From contig NZ_JBFRGR010000002.1 in NCBI RefSeq assembly GCF_052115445.1, forward strand, positions 558,001 to 622,000: 64,000 nucleotides of DNA, given 5' to 3'. Positions 7,413 through 16,615 of the stretch are shown here, one piece after another; the first letter of the stretch is position 1; the number at the start of each line of letters is the position of its first letter. The DNA is from Paenibacillus_E sp052115445 (GTDB lineage: Bacteria; Bacillota; Bacilli; Paenibacillales; NBRC-103111). The notes beneath the pieces are model-generated. The model worked only from the letters and a program-made list of their open reading frames with translations. It was not told where the DNA came from and made no database searches. The translations under genes and the position numbers were made by a program.

Positions 7413-10400
7413 TTATTGTAAGATCGTTCTGGCTACGATTGCCAGGTCTTCAATATCAACCTTACCGTCATGATTGACATCCGCTTTCTCATTCCAGCCC
7501 GCTTGACCTTGCTGCTTACCATAACCCCCTGCAACAATAGCCAAGTCTCCAATAGAAATACTTCCATCTCCATTGACATCTGCCGTTATTCTCTTCGTGT
7601 TAAACATTTGAATGGCAGCTTCCAATCCGGCTTTCGCACTATCTACCTGCTGCTGTGCGGCATTCGGATTGTTTGCTGTCGCAGTGGCTGCATCGATTGC
7701 AGACTGCAATTGCGCTTTGGAGCCAATCGCATACAGCCCGTTCCCATTGCCTTCCACTGCAGCATTGTACGTGGCCTGTGCACTTGCGATCAATGCATTC
7801 AAGAGCGACTTATCAACAGGTGTACTAGGAATACTTATTTGTATCTCACGAGAGGATCCGTCTACTTGCAGTTCATTCCCCTGTCCATTGGCAATAATGA
7901 CATTACTTACAGAAACTGTCGAAGAGGTAGCCTGAGTAACAGGTTTCGCCGTAAATTTGATAGTCAACAAATCTCCTTGAGCCAACACCCCTTGGTTCGC
8001 GCCCACACTGGCAACCAAAATCCGAATATGCCCTGGCACGGCCTCCTTTTGCTCGATGACTTGAAATCCGTCTTTCAGTGAAGTAACTGAATTAAATTGC
8101 AAACTCGCTGGATCATAATGAAGAGTCAAATCTTGCGCATACACTTGCTGGTATACACTTTGCGTAACGCCAGTCAATCCCATCGTTACATCAAAGGTTT
8201 CGCCCTGGTTCACCTGCTGTGCACCTGCCAAAGTAGACTGAGGCATCGTTGGCGCTGGCAGCACACTTATTAGTTGTGCATTGCGAAACAGTGCGGGGTC
8301 CTTCGGCGTCGTTCCGACTCCCGATCCCCACTGCAAGAAACCATCGCGGGAATCGCCCGTGGAGCCCTTATCATCGTCATTCACCAGGAACGACATTCCG
8401 ATGGTCTGCGTCGGTGGCCCGCTAAACCCAAGCGAGGCCCATGGGACAGAGATGACATAGTGCATGGTGCTGCCGCTTTGCGTGATATTCGCTTGGGCGC
8501 CAGGAGTTGGTCCCACCTGCTGGCCAGTCGGCGCTGCGAAGGTGTAAACCGACGGTCCGCTGTCGAGAAGTGCTGCACCGAGTTCAACGCGCTGGCCACC
8601 TGCCTGCCCCGGCACTCGGTCGTAGGTGCTGAACTGGATGGAATCGGTCTGCCACATCGTGTTTGGCGTGCGTGCGCCGAAGTGTTTGTCATCTGTGATC
8701 GTGGCGTCGATCACAAGCGCATCGTTGTTGTAGTTGATATGCAGCTGCCCACTTAGGTCGCTGTTACTACTGCGCGTCCCCAAAATCGATACCCATGTCG
8801 CTTGCGTCGCCAAGTCGATTGCGGGCAAGGTTTGGTGGTTCGCGGGTTCGATGGGAGCGTAGGAAATCGAACCCGATGAAACATCCGAATCTCTGGAGCT
8901 GTCAACGGCCACGTTATAACTCAGAGAATCGAACAACGGAATGTCGGAGAGCGGGACGCGTATCGACACAGTTCCACTTGCAGGGACATTCACCATATTC
9001 GACACATTCCCTGATGTCGGCCCTACTTGGTAGGCAACTTTGGTCGGCGTGAAGTCGCTGGCTCGATTGTTCTTCAGCGCGATGTCGAGAAAGTAGCTTC
9101 GGGATGCCGCATCCGATGTGATCGTCGGCTGGACGCTGATCTCGAACGGCTTGACGACATTTGTCGTTGCCCTCAAGCCAGCAACAAGACTCGGCTGGTT
9201 CTTGTCGTCGCCCCTCGTCACGTCTACGGCCACAGTCCGCGGGCCGAGGAGTGTGCTTGCAGGAACGCTGACGGTGGCGCTCGTTACCTGGCCCGGAGAA
9301 GTGAGAAGGTTCACAGGCTGCGATCCGTTCGCAGTGATTGTCAACTCATTAGGTAGGTCCGTATTGGGATTCGATCGGTCTGCAGTCACCGTAACTGTGA
9401 CCGTATCTCCTTTGATCGACTGATCGGCGACTTTCACCGTTACCGCAGACTGCGTCACGCCCAAGCTGTCAACGTTGCCCGTAACGTAGATCGGGCTGCC
9501 GTTAAGCGTCAGAACGACCTTGCCGTCTGTCGGATTCACCGTTTGCGTTGCCCCATACTCATCAGTGATGATAAGAGGCTGGGAAGTATGCAAAGAAATG
9601 TTCTCGGAGCTGGTGGACCACATCACCCGAGTTGTCGAGTCTCCTCCCGTATTCGGATACGAGTAAGCGGTAACGGAGCCGAGGTCATCGCGAGCACCGA
9701 TCGTCTTTCCGGTCACCGCGCGAATGAGCACAGCGTTAGCGACAGCTCCCGGTTTCGGAGCTACGCCAAGCACGCCATCGACGGGCTGCCTGAACAACCC
9801 AAAGTGATGTTCTCTATTAGTGGGGTCAGTACCGTCATCCATAGCCGAGTACCAGTTGAGGACGTCCACGCCAGCTGCCTTCACTAGCACCTGAGCACGC
9901 ACCAGGTTGTCCGCTTGCTGGGGCTCCGTGGAGGCGGCGGCATACGTCGGCCAACCGTTCTCCGTAATCCAAAAGGGGACGTGCCGATTTCCAGCCGCCT
10001 GTTTCACCTGCTGCACCAACGCAGGGAGCTTCGATACCAACAGTGTGCGCTCGGGCGGGGTGTTTGCCCCCTCCAAAGCGTAGCCGTAGACATTCGTCGC
10101 GAACGTATCAATGTAGTTGATACCGCCGGCAGCGAAAAAGGCACTATACCAGTTATCGTCAAACGTGGTTGCAATCGGGCCCATGACGTTCGCGTCTGGG
10201 TTTCCTTCGTGAATGGGTCCGTACATGGCCTGAAGCATCTGCACATAGCAGGCTGCGGTAATACCGCAAGCGCCGTTGTTGAAGCCGGTGCCATTGAACT
10301 CGTTGTAGATGTTGAAATCGCTAACCTTGCCCTTATAGTGCTCTGCGGCAGCTTTCCCAAACTGACCAAATGCGGCCAGACCAGCCGCAGAGCTCGGCGT

Positions 10401-11501
10401 TTTCCCGTTGTCATAATTTGCGTTGTTGTATGCCACGACTCCCTGGGGAGTCATGCCGAGGTCAAGAGACTGTTGTGACTTGGCTTCAAAGGCGTACCCA
10501 GCCCAGTTGTACACGCCTGGCTGTTTTTCAATTAGCGACCAGTTAATGTCGCTTCGAATGTGGCCGTAGCCGATTGTCGCCAATGCGTTCATGAGTCCAT
10601 CTTCGAGGGATTTGTAGTGACCAAAATGTGAGTCGATCCCGAAGAAGGAGTCAGGACTCAAGGCGCCCGCTGGCGTCGGGGTCACAATGCCAAACGTTGT
10701 GGCGCGCGTTACCGTTTGGTCATCAATTACGCTGGAGAAAGTGAGGTTGTAGAACCCCGGCCCGAGGTCCATCACGGATAGCGGAGCATGTCCGTTGGTG
10801 CCTACGGGGACAGATCCCGCGCGAAGACTCACGCCCTGATCATCTGAAATATCATAGGAAACCGAGTCACCCACCGTGCCGAAATCCAGGTTTGCGGAAT
10901 TGGTTGTGAAGAGCAGGCTCGGGTTCATCACAGACAGCGCTGGAGTCGTTGCAAAAGTCACCCGGACTCGTGCGAAACAGATTCCCGGCATGACGCCGCC
11001 CAGGCTATGAACGCGCAGGCGGAAATCTGCGCCGTTTGTGCCGTTGGCGAACTTGATTCCGCTCAGCTCAAAGATCTGGTTCTTCCAAGTCTGACTGCCA
11101 CTCGTGGGCATCCAAGGGGTGGCCTGGTAGGCGTTGCTCTGGCCGTCGTACTCGATGGCCATGGTCGTCGCCGCTGCATCAAAGTAATCAACGGACACAA
11201 TCGCGTACGTTGCACCCGCAGGTTTCGCGGAGCTTGCTACATCAACGTAGACGTAGGGGTTTAGCGGATTTTGTGACGTCGCCCAGCACGCCGTGCCGTT
11301 TATGGTAGTCGCGGCGTGCGTCGGATCTTTGTCCGCATCGCCAGGCCAAGCCTTGGTTATACCGCTGTAAATTGGGGGCGAACTCAAAGTTACGTCGGCC
11401 TGCGGCTGGGCAGCGACAGCCCAGGGCGCCACCTCCCCAAAAATGCTAACTGACAAAAGCAAAACAAGCATCAAACGGATCATCCACTTTTTCACGAACA
11501 T
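7413..11501 (-). CDS. Secreted clan GH-A glycoside hydrolase with CBM9, cohesin and dockerin
   Basis: 1362 residues. Order: signal peptide (about 1-31), N-terminal beta-sandwich (about 33-190), Ig-like module, TIM barrel (about 280-605), two beta-sandwich modules, CBM9-like domain (about 890-1072), cohesin-like domain (about 1090-1225), FIVAR-like helical spacer (about 1230-1300) and a type I dockerin (about 1304-1360). Likely catalytic Glu are in 'IYNEFNGTG' and 'WITENGWPT'. The dockerin has two Ca-binding loops, 'DVNGDGSISIGDLAIVA' and 'DVNHDGKVDIEDLAIVA'. The start is ATG 11501, 8 bases after AAGGGAG. The signal peptide is like that of the 599-5527 enzyme, but the middle of the gene is richer in G+C than both ends, suggesting a transferred core. 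A cre-like site lies just upstream. The dockerin suggests it is held on the cell by the next gene's cohesin-SLH protein; substrate unknown. Confidence 0.85.
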   Translation of the reverse strand: MFVKKWMIRLMLVLLLSVSIFGEVAPWAVAAQPQADVTLSSPPIYSGITKAWPGDADKDPTHAATTINGTACWATSQNPLNPYVYVDVASSAKPAGATYAIVSVDYFDAAATTMAIEYDGQSNAYQATPWMPTSGSQTWKNQIFELSGIKFANGTNGADFRLRVHSLGGVMPGICFARVRVTFATTPALSVMNPSLLFTTNSANLDFGTVGDSVSYDISDDQGVSLRAGSVPVGTNGHAPLSVMDLGPGFYNLTFSSVIDDQTVTRATTFGIVTPTPAGALSPDSFFGIDSHFGHYKSLEDGLMNALATIGYGHIRSDINWSLIEKQPGVYNWAGYAFEAKSQQSLDLGMTPQGVVAYNNANYDNGKTPSSAAGLAAFGQFGKAAAEHYKGKVSDFNIYNEFNGTGFNNGACGITAACYVQMLQAMYGPIHEGNPDANVMGPIATTFDDNWYSAFFAAGGINYIDTFATNVYGYALEGANTPPERTLLVSKLPALVQQVKQAAGNRHVPFWITENGWPTYAAASTEPQQADNLVRAQVLVKAAGVDVLNWYSAMDDGTDPTNREHHFGLFRQPVDGVLGVAPKPGAVANAVLIRAVTGKTIGARDDLGSVTAYSYPNTGGDSTTRVMWSTSSENISLHTSQPLIITDEYGATQTVNPTDGKVVLTLNGSPIYVTGNVDSLGVTQSAVTVKVADQSIKGDTVTVTVTADRSNPNTDLPNELTITANGSQPVNLLTSPGQVTSATVSVPASTLLGPRTVAVDVTRGDDKNQPSLVAGLRATTNVVKPFEISVQPTITSDAASRSYFLDIALKNNRASDFTPTKVAYQVGPTSGNVSNMVNVPASGTVSIRVPLSDIPLFDSLSYNVAVDSSRDSDVSSGSISYAPIEPANHQTLPAIDLATQATWVSILGTRSSNSDLSGQLHINYNNDALVIDATITDDKHFGARTPNTMWQTDSIQFSTYDRVPGQAGGQRVELGAALLDSGPSVYTFAAPTGQQVGPTPGAQANITQSGSTMHYVISVPWASLGFSGPPTQTIGMSFLVNDDDKGSTGDSRDGFLQWGSGVGTTPKDPALFRNAQLISVLPAPTMPQSTLAGAQQVNQGETFDVTMGLTGVTQSVYQQVYAQDLTLHYDPASLQFNSVTSLKDGFQVIEQKEAVPGHIRILVASVGANQGVLAQGDLLTIKFTAKPVTQATSSTVSVSNVIIANGQGNELQVDGSSREIQISIPSTPVDKSLLNALIASAQATYNAAVEGNGNGLYAIGSKAQLQSAIDAATATANNPNAAQQQVDSAKAGLEAAIQMFNTKRITADVNGDGSISIGDLAIVAGGYGKQQGQAGWNEKADVNHDGKVDIEDLAIVARTILQ

Positions 11502-11548
11502 CACGTTCACTCCCTTATCCTGATCTGAAATCCAATCGCATTTACTGT

Positions 11549-11562
11549 TGTAAGCGTTTTCT
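11549..11562 (+). promoter_or_regulatory. cre-like site upstream of the dockerin enzyme
   Basis: TGTAAGCGTTTTCT matches 13 of 14 positions of TGWAANCGNTNWCA. It lies 48-61 bases before the start codon at 11501, within or just after the expected promoter, so CcpA bound here could block transcription. Confidence 0.65.
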
Positions 11563-11578
11563 ATTATAGGTCTAGTCG

Positions 11579-12922
11579 TTAATTAATTTCTGATGCCCAG
11601 GCATGTCTTGCAGGCATCTGAACCCGCTCCACCTCTCCTTCTATGAATTGACCCCGCAGCTGGAGAATGAACCGGATGTGGGAGGTTTTGACCTCCCGGA
11701 CATCCTGATGACCGTAGAACACACAGAGTGCAGCTGCTGTTCCCGCTGCTTCACCAATAGCGCTGACCGAGGCCATGATCCGGTAGGAACTGTGAGCTTC
11801 GTGAGTGCCGCTGATGCATCTGGAGCTCAGTAATAGATTGGCGCAGCCCTTGGGAATAAGCGAACGGTATGGGATATGGTAATAGCCTGGCTCGGGAATA
11901 CTTTCAAGCCTAGTCGCGCCTCCATCCGGACTATGAATATCCAAGGAATAGGCGCATGCCGCCACCATATCATCAAAGCACCTGGTCTGCAGGCAGTCCT
12001 CTGCGGTCAGTTCATATTCTCCTACAATTCGCCGCCCCTCTCGGACACCGAGCTTAGGGGCAATGTAATCCAGCTTCGCATTATGGAAAGCAGGATGCTG
12101 TTGAATGGCATCAAACAACTCCTGCGCCTGCCGAATTCCCTCTTCCCTGCCCCTAGAAACGGTTTCTGGCCGGGTGGGGTCCACATCCAGCACCGAAGTA
12201 GAGTTGAACAGCAGGGCTTTTCCATCTGGATAAGGAAAACAAGTGATACCCTGCCGGGGGTTGCTGGTGCCGCCTGCCGCTTTCATGTCGAGGTAATAAG
12301 GCAGCAGCTCCCTGCGCAACGAATGAATCGCCGACCATTGCCGAATATCCGGCTCCTTCAGTAGGGAGCAGTCTATGCCGCTGACCTTGAAAGTGGCGGT
12401 GGCGGACTGCAACTTACCGTCACCTTCTCTGCCCAGTTTGTACTTCAATCCCGCCAACGCGGAAAGATTGCCGTCGGCAGTGGCGTCGAGGTATATCTTG
12501 GCGGTAACTGTAGCTGTTCGACTGCCCTGGAAATGTAGTCGGACAATTCGTCCATTCTGCTTATCTGCTTGGAAAACCTCACAGTCGGTCCACAACGTAA
12601 GGGTCGGTTCGGAGGCCAATAGCCTTTGGTATGCAGCCTTCAATTCCTGCTCATCATAAGTAGGAACAAGCTTCTCGCTGTAATGCGTGTATGAGGTGGG
12701 AAACAACTCTCGGTGAATTCCGCTGGTAATCGGTTTTCCCCAGGAATCCCGGAAGTTGCATACCAGGGATACACTGGAGAATACACCTGTTCCCCCCACT
12801 TCCCTGGCTTGCTCAATCAGCAGCACCCTCATCTGCAATCTTGCAGCAGCAAGCGCAGCGCTAATTCCTCCGACACCCGCGCCCGCTATGATAAGATCAA
12901 AATCAAAAAACTCTTTGTTCAT
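11579..12922 (-). CDS. FAD-dependent oxidoreductase of the FAD_oxidored type
   Basis: 447 residues. The N-terminus holds a Rossmann fold: 'DLIIAGAGVGGISAALAAAR' (GxGxxG) followed by the acidic strand end 'VLLIEQAREVGGTG'. Downstream is 'YLDATADGNLSALAGLKY', the usual FAD-contact block of this family, and near the end 'RIMASVSAIGEAAGTAAALC'. There is no signal peptide. Start ATG 12922 with GGGAGG 9 bases upstream; a longer frame upstream overlaps the preceding gene and lacks such a site. It begins 20 bases after the stop of the binding-lipoprotein gene, so it is the last gene of the 18.9-11.6 kb importer operon. Such proteins often accompany sugar catabolism genes in Firmicutes and Bacteroidetes, but the substrate is unknown. 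Confidence 0.85.
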   Translation of the reverse strand: MNKEFFDFDLIIAGAGVGGISAALAAARLQMRVLLIEQAREVGGTGVFSSVSLVCNFRDSWGKPITSGIHRELFPTSYTHYSEKLVPTYDEQELKAAYQRLLASEPTLTLWTDCEVFQADKQNGRIVRLHFQGSRTATVTAKIYLDATADGNLSALAGLKYKLGREGDGKLQSATATFKVSGIDCSLLKEPDIRQWSAIHSLRRELLPYYLDMKAAGGTSNPRQGITCFPYPDGKALLFNSTSVLDVDPTRPETVSRGREEGIRQAQELFDAIQQHPAFHNAKLDYIAPKLGVREGRRIVGEYELTAEDCLQTRCFDDMVAACAYSLDIHSPDGGATRLESIPEPGYYHIPYRSLIPKGCANLLLSSRCISGTHEAHSSYRIMASVSAIGEAAGTAAALCVFYGHQDVREVKTSHIRFILQLRGQFIEGEVERVQMPARHAWASEIN

Positions 12923-12942
12923 ATCGGTAGACCTCCCGAACC

Positions 12943-14475
12943 TTATTTCTTGGCCTGCTTCGTATACAGTTCCGTATAATCCTTTATAATCTGTTCCCCG
13001 CCCTGAGAGCGCCACTTCTCCACTTCTTTATTGAAGCCGGCTTCATCAAGGATTCCCATAATGAATTTGACACGGGCATCGGCAATGATCTTGTTCAGCT
13101 CCGTTCCCTTCTCCACAGCTGTCTGAGAGATCAGGGGCTCCATCGGGTTGGATATGGCAATTGCCTCGTTGTTTTTCAACATGGTGCGGAATCTATTGTC
13201 CGCTTCCCCCTTACCCTTCCAGATCATCAGCGCACCGTCATAGGTAGGCAGTTGCTTTAGAGGAGATACCTCGTTGGCATAAGCAGTCTGGTCAGAGATG
13301 ACCGGTTCTCCGTCCGCTCCTTTGGTGTAATGAACACCCTCGATCCCCCACGTCCAGGTATACATCATTTTGTCATCGACGATTTTGTCGAAGAAACCAA
13401 GAAGTTGCTTCAGCTCCCCCTCCGACTTGACTGTGGCTTTTGGGAACACGAACATCCCATTATATCCAGTGGTTGCAAACACCCGCTCTCCCTTAGGTCC
13501 CTGAATTCTGCTAACAATATCGATCTTGGCAGCAGGATTGGCTTTCTTCAGTTCGTTTCCTCCTGTAATCACGAAGTCAAGGGTAGTGAACAGCATGCCG
13601 GCCTTGCTTTGATAGAATTGCTCTTGCTGTTTATTGACTTTGGTTGCAGCGAAATCTTGATTAATGAGCTTTTCGTCATACAGCTTCTTGTAGAACTTCA
13701 TGGCTTCCATATTTTCTTTAGTCATAACCTGGGGAACTGCTTTGCCATCCTGAATCTCCCATTGGTTGGGCGCTCCGAAGAAGGAGGCGATGGTCTGGAA
13801 GCCGGTGAGACCCATGGCGCCTGCGCCGCCGGAATCCTCGGCCTCCACTAGCCCGAATGTATCGTTTTTGCCATTTTTGTCCGGATCGTTTAAGGCGAAA
13901 GCGCGGATAACCTTGTAGAGCTCATCGATGGTCTTGGGTTGCTGCAAGCCCAGATTGTCTAACCAATCCTGCCGGAAGGCGATGCCCTGACGGGCCAGCG
14001 CTCTGGCGCGGTACAAACCGTAAACCTTGCCATCGACTGAGATATTTTTCAGTACCTGCTCATTCGCGTTGTACTTGCTTAGGTTGGGAAACTCCTTGAT
14101 ATAGGGTCCGATCTCCCAGAACATGCCCGATCGTTCCGCATTGATAATTGATGAGGACTTGGTATCCCCAATCATCAGTACCTGAGGCAGATCATTGGAG
14201 GCGATGGAGACGTTGACCTTGTCATTGTAAGCAGACGCCGGAACCCAGGTGGTATTGATCTTGGTATTCGTGTATTCCTCGATCTGCTTGATAATCGGAT
14301 TGTCGGCCTTGGGAGGCTCGGTCGACGAATACTGGTTCATCATCGTGAATGTAACCTTTCCGCTTGGCGTTGCCTGGTTCTTCTCTTCCTGATTGCCGCC
14401 GCACGCCGTCAAACTGGCAGCCGTCAGGATTGCTGCGAGACCCGTTAGGGCCATTTTGTGATTTAATTGATTCAT
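12943..14475 (-). CDS. CUT1 importer sugar-binding lipoprotein (LplA/YtcQ type)
   Basis: 510 residues. Lipoprotein signal with lipobox 'SLTAC' (Cys about 25), a Gly/Asn-rich tether, then a large two-lobed solute-binding domain of the type paired with LplB/YtcP permeases: 'FTMMNQYSSTEPPKADNPI', 'ITWVPASAYNDKVNV'-like segment and 'GIAFRQDWLDNLGLQQPKT'. Long members of this group usually bind oligosaccharides. The start is ATG 14475 with GGGGGAG 8 bases upstream, not the longer upstream start. It lies 53 bases after the second permease and 20 bases before the FAD oxidoreductase. No ATPase is encoded nearby. The sugar cannot be read from sequence. Confidence 0.9.
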   Translation of the reverse strand: MNQLNHKMALTGLAAILTAASLTACGGNQEEKNQATPSGKVTFTMMNQYSSTEPPKADNPIIKQIEEYTNTKINTTWVPASAYNDKVNVSIASNDLPQVLMIGDTKSSSIINAERSGMFWEIGPYIKEFPNLSKYNANEQVLKNISVDGKVYGLYRARALARQGIAFRQDWLDNLGLQQPKTIDELYKVIRAFALNDPDKNGKNDTFGLVEAEDSGGAGAMGLTGFQTIASFFGAPNQWEIQDGKAVPQVMTKENMEAMKFYKKLYDEKLINQDFAATKVNKQQEQFYQSKAGMLFTTLDFVITGGNELKKANPAAKIDIVSRIQGPKGERVFATTGYNGMFVFPKATVKSEGELKQLLGFFDKIVDDKMMYTWTWGIEGVHYTKGADGEPVISDQTAYANEVSPLKQLPTYDGALMIWKGKGEADNRFRTMLKNNEAIAISNPMEPLISQTAVEKGTELNKIIADARVKFIMGILDEAGFNKEVEKWRSQGGEQIIKDYTELYTKQAKK

Positions 14476-14528
14476 GTCTTTTCTCCCCCTCATAATATTG
14501 AAGATATTATATTAAATGATGAACAAGT

Positions 14529-15401
14529 TCATCCTTTAACCGAACCGAGTAGCACTCCCTTGGCGAAGTGCTTTTGTAAAAATGGATAAACCGACAGAAT
14601 CGGAACGCTGGAGAACACGATAATCGCCATGTTAATAATCTTGGACGGTGGAGGAGGCGCCTCGTTCATATCGGACAATCCCTTCTCCGACAGGATCACT
14701 ATCTGTCTTAACAGAACCTGGATTGGCCATTTCTTTGAATCGTTGATGTACAAAATAGCGCTCAGGAAAGTATTCCAATGAGTTACTGCGTAGAACAGCG
14801 AAAAGGTTGCAATCGCAGGCAGAGATAATGGGATGACAATACGGAATAAAATCCCAAGGTCATTGCAACCGTCGATCTTGGCCGATTCCTCCAAACCGTC
14901 AGGCAACTGCTGGAAGAAGTTTTTGATGATGATCAGATTAAAAGCACTGATCGCGCCAGGAATAATAAGCGCCCAGTAGGTATTAGTAAGGTGTAATGCT
15001 TTAACCATCAAAAAAGTAGGCACGATACCGGCGTTGAACACCATCGTGAAAATAACCATGAGCATGACGGGACGACGTCCATACAGGTCTTTGCGGGCAA
15101 GTGGATACGCCATCAGCACAGTCAGCAGCAGGTTCACAAGTGTCCCAATCACAGTCACTCCAATAGTAACTGTCAAGCTACGAAGCAGTATTGGAGTAGA
15201 CAGGATGTAACGGTAGCCCGCCAACGAGAATTTCGTTGGAAATACAAGGAAGCTTTTGGATAGCACCTCCTGCTCCGTCGCGAAGGAAATCACTATGATA
15301 TACAGAAACGGGATGAGCATCACAGCCGACACCAACAGAAGGATTGCGATGTTCGTCCAGTCGAACAGACGGGTTCCCCAGCTTCGGTTTTGTTGATTCA
15401 T
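14529..15401 (-). CDS. ytcP: CUT1 sugar permease, YtcP/LplC type
   Basis: 290 residues with about six membrane segments, starting 'WTNIAILLLVSAVMLIPFLYI'-like. The EAA loop that contacts the ATPase reads 'LPDGLEESAKIDGCNDLGIL', and the C-terminus 'FLQKHFAKGVLLGSVKG' is characteristic of YtcP/LplC. It forms the importer channel with the permease encoded 3 bases upstream (stop 15405, start 15401), so the two are translationally coupled. It serves the binding lipoprotein encoded next. Confidence 0.92.
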   Translation of the reverse strand: MNQQNRSWGTRLFDWTNIAILLLVSAVMLIPFLYIIVISFATEQEVLSKSFLVFPTKFSLAGYRYILSTPILLRSLTVTIGVTVIGTLVNLLLTVLMAYPLARKDLYGRRPVMLMVIFTMVFNAGIVPTFLMVKALHLTNTYWALIIPGAISAFNLIIIKNFFQQLPDGLEESAKIDGCNDLGILFRIVIPLSLPAIATFSLFYAVTHWNTFLSAILYINDSKKWPIQVLLRQIVILSEKGLSDMNEAPPPPSKIINMAIIVFSSVPILSVYPFLQKHFAKGVLLGSVKG

Positions 15402-15404
15402 AGA

Positions 15405-16364
15405 TTAATACACCCCTTCCCCACCGAATTTTTTGGCCAACCAGTTTGAGCTGATGACCAGTACAAATCCAACAACCGACTTGAAAAGGCCGACAGCGGT
15501 ACTGAAACTGAACTGCCCTTGCGTAATCCCGGCCGAATACACATAAGTGTCAAACACTTCCCCGACCTCACGGTTAATCGGATTCAGCATCAGGAAGATT
15601 TGCTCAAAGCCCGTGTCCAAAAAGGTACCCAGCCGGAGAATGAAAAGAATCATAATGGTAGAGCGAATGGCAGGAAGCGTCACGTGCCATAGTTGGCGCA
15701 ACCTTCCCGCTCCGTCTATTTTTGCGGCTTCGTATATCTGGGGATCGACTCCTGCCAAGGCTGCAAGGAATATAATGGTCCCCCATCCTGTTTCCTTCCA
15801 AATCACTTCCAGTGTGATCATGGTTCTAAACCAGCCTGCACTTGCGAGAAAGTTGATTTTGCTCCCCCCCATTGCCATAATGGCTTCATTCACCAGTCCG
15901 CCGTCGATTGTAAAGAAGGTATAGACTATGCCGACCACCACGACCCATGAGATAAAATGGGGTACGTAGATGAAGGTCTGTATGGCCCGTTTAAATTTCT
16001 CATGGCGCACTTCATTAATTATGAGAGAGAGCAGGATCGGTGCGGGAAAAAAGAAAAAAATATTGTACCCGGCCAGCACCAGGGTATTCCTCAGAAGCAT
16101 CCAGAACGACGGATCATAGAACAGCCGCTCGAAGTGCTTGATGCCAACCCACTTACTGCCGAAAAAGCCCAAGTAAGGCTGATAATCCTTGAAAGCTATG
16201 AGAAGTCCCCACATAGGGGCGTATTTGAACAACAGAAAGTAAAGCAACCCGGGGGCAAGCATCGCATACAGCCATTTGTTCCTCCGTATCTGGTACCAGA
16301 AACATTGCTTCTTCGGCTTAGCGGCAGACATTTGAAGCGCAAGATTTCCTTTGATTTGATTCAT
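15405..16364 (-). CDS. lplB: CUT1 sugar permease, LplB type
   Basis: About 319 residues with six membrane segments. An N-terminal basic stretch leads into 'WLYAMLAPGLLYFLLFKYAP', then the GLLIAFKDYQPYLG block and 'WVGIKHFERLF' usual in LplB. The EAA loop is 'DPQIYEAAKIDGAGRLRQL'. The start is ATG 16364 with GGTGGAG 6 bases upstream; the open frame runs 85 codons further up, but that part has no site and no resemblance to the family. A 250-base gap separates it from the AraC regulator gene, so it may have its own promoter. Confidence 0.9.
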   Translation of the reverse strand: MNQIKGNLALQMSAAKPKKQCFWYQIRRNKWLYAMLAPGLLYFLLFKYAPMWGLLIAFKDYQPYLGFFGSKWVGIKHFERLFYDPSFWMLLRNTLVLAGYNIFFFFPAPILLSLIINEVRHEKFKRAIQTFIYVPHFISWVVVVGIVYTFFTIDGGLVNEAIMAMGGSKINFLASAGWFRTMITLEVIWKETGWGTIIFLAALAGVDPQIYEAAKIDGAGRLRQLWHVTLPAIRSTIMILFILRLGTFLDTGFEQIFLMLNPINREVGEVFDTYVYSAGITQGQFSFSTAVGLFKSVVGFVLVISSNWLAKKFGGEGVY

Positions 16365-16561
16365 CTTCGACTCCACCTTCGTGTTTCGTGATTTTTTGTG
16401 AGTACCTTCAAGATAAACGGCCGACATGCGGACGTCTATAATCAAGGGATAATCATCAGGAAAGGTGTTTGTCATTGTAGAGACTATAATCATAATCACG
16501 TCCGGAATAATCATGAGCCTAGGCGAGAAGAGACCTCTTGTTATCGCTTCAACATGAAGAA

Positions 16562-16586
16562 GACCCCCTACGACAGGCAGGGGACC
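16562..16586 (-). terminator. Weak stem-loop after the AraC regulator gene
   Basis: Arms GACCCCC (16562-16568) and GGGGACC (16580-16586) pair over 7 positions, partly by G-U pairs. On the minus strand the sequence after it is TCTTCTTCATG, not a clean T run. It lies 30 bases after the regulator stop codon, in the 250-base gap before lplB. I see no clear promoter in the remaining gap. Confidence 0.35.
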
Positions 16587-16615
16587 TATCGCGTGGAGTC
16601 TTTGGAGTGAAGCTT

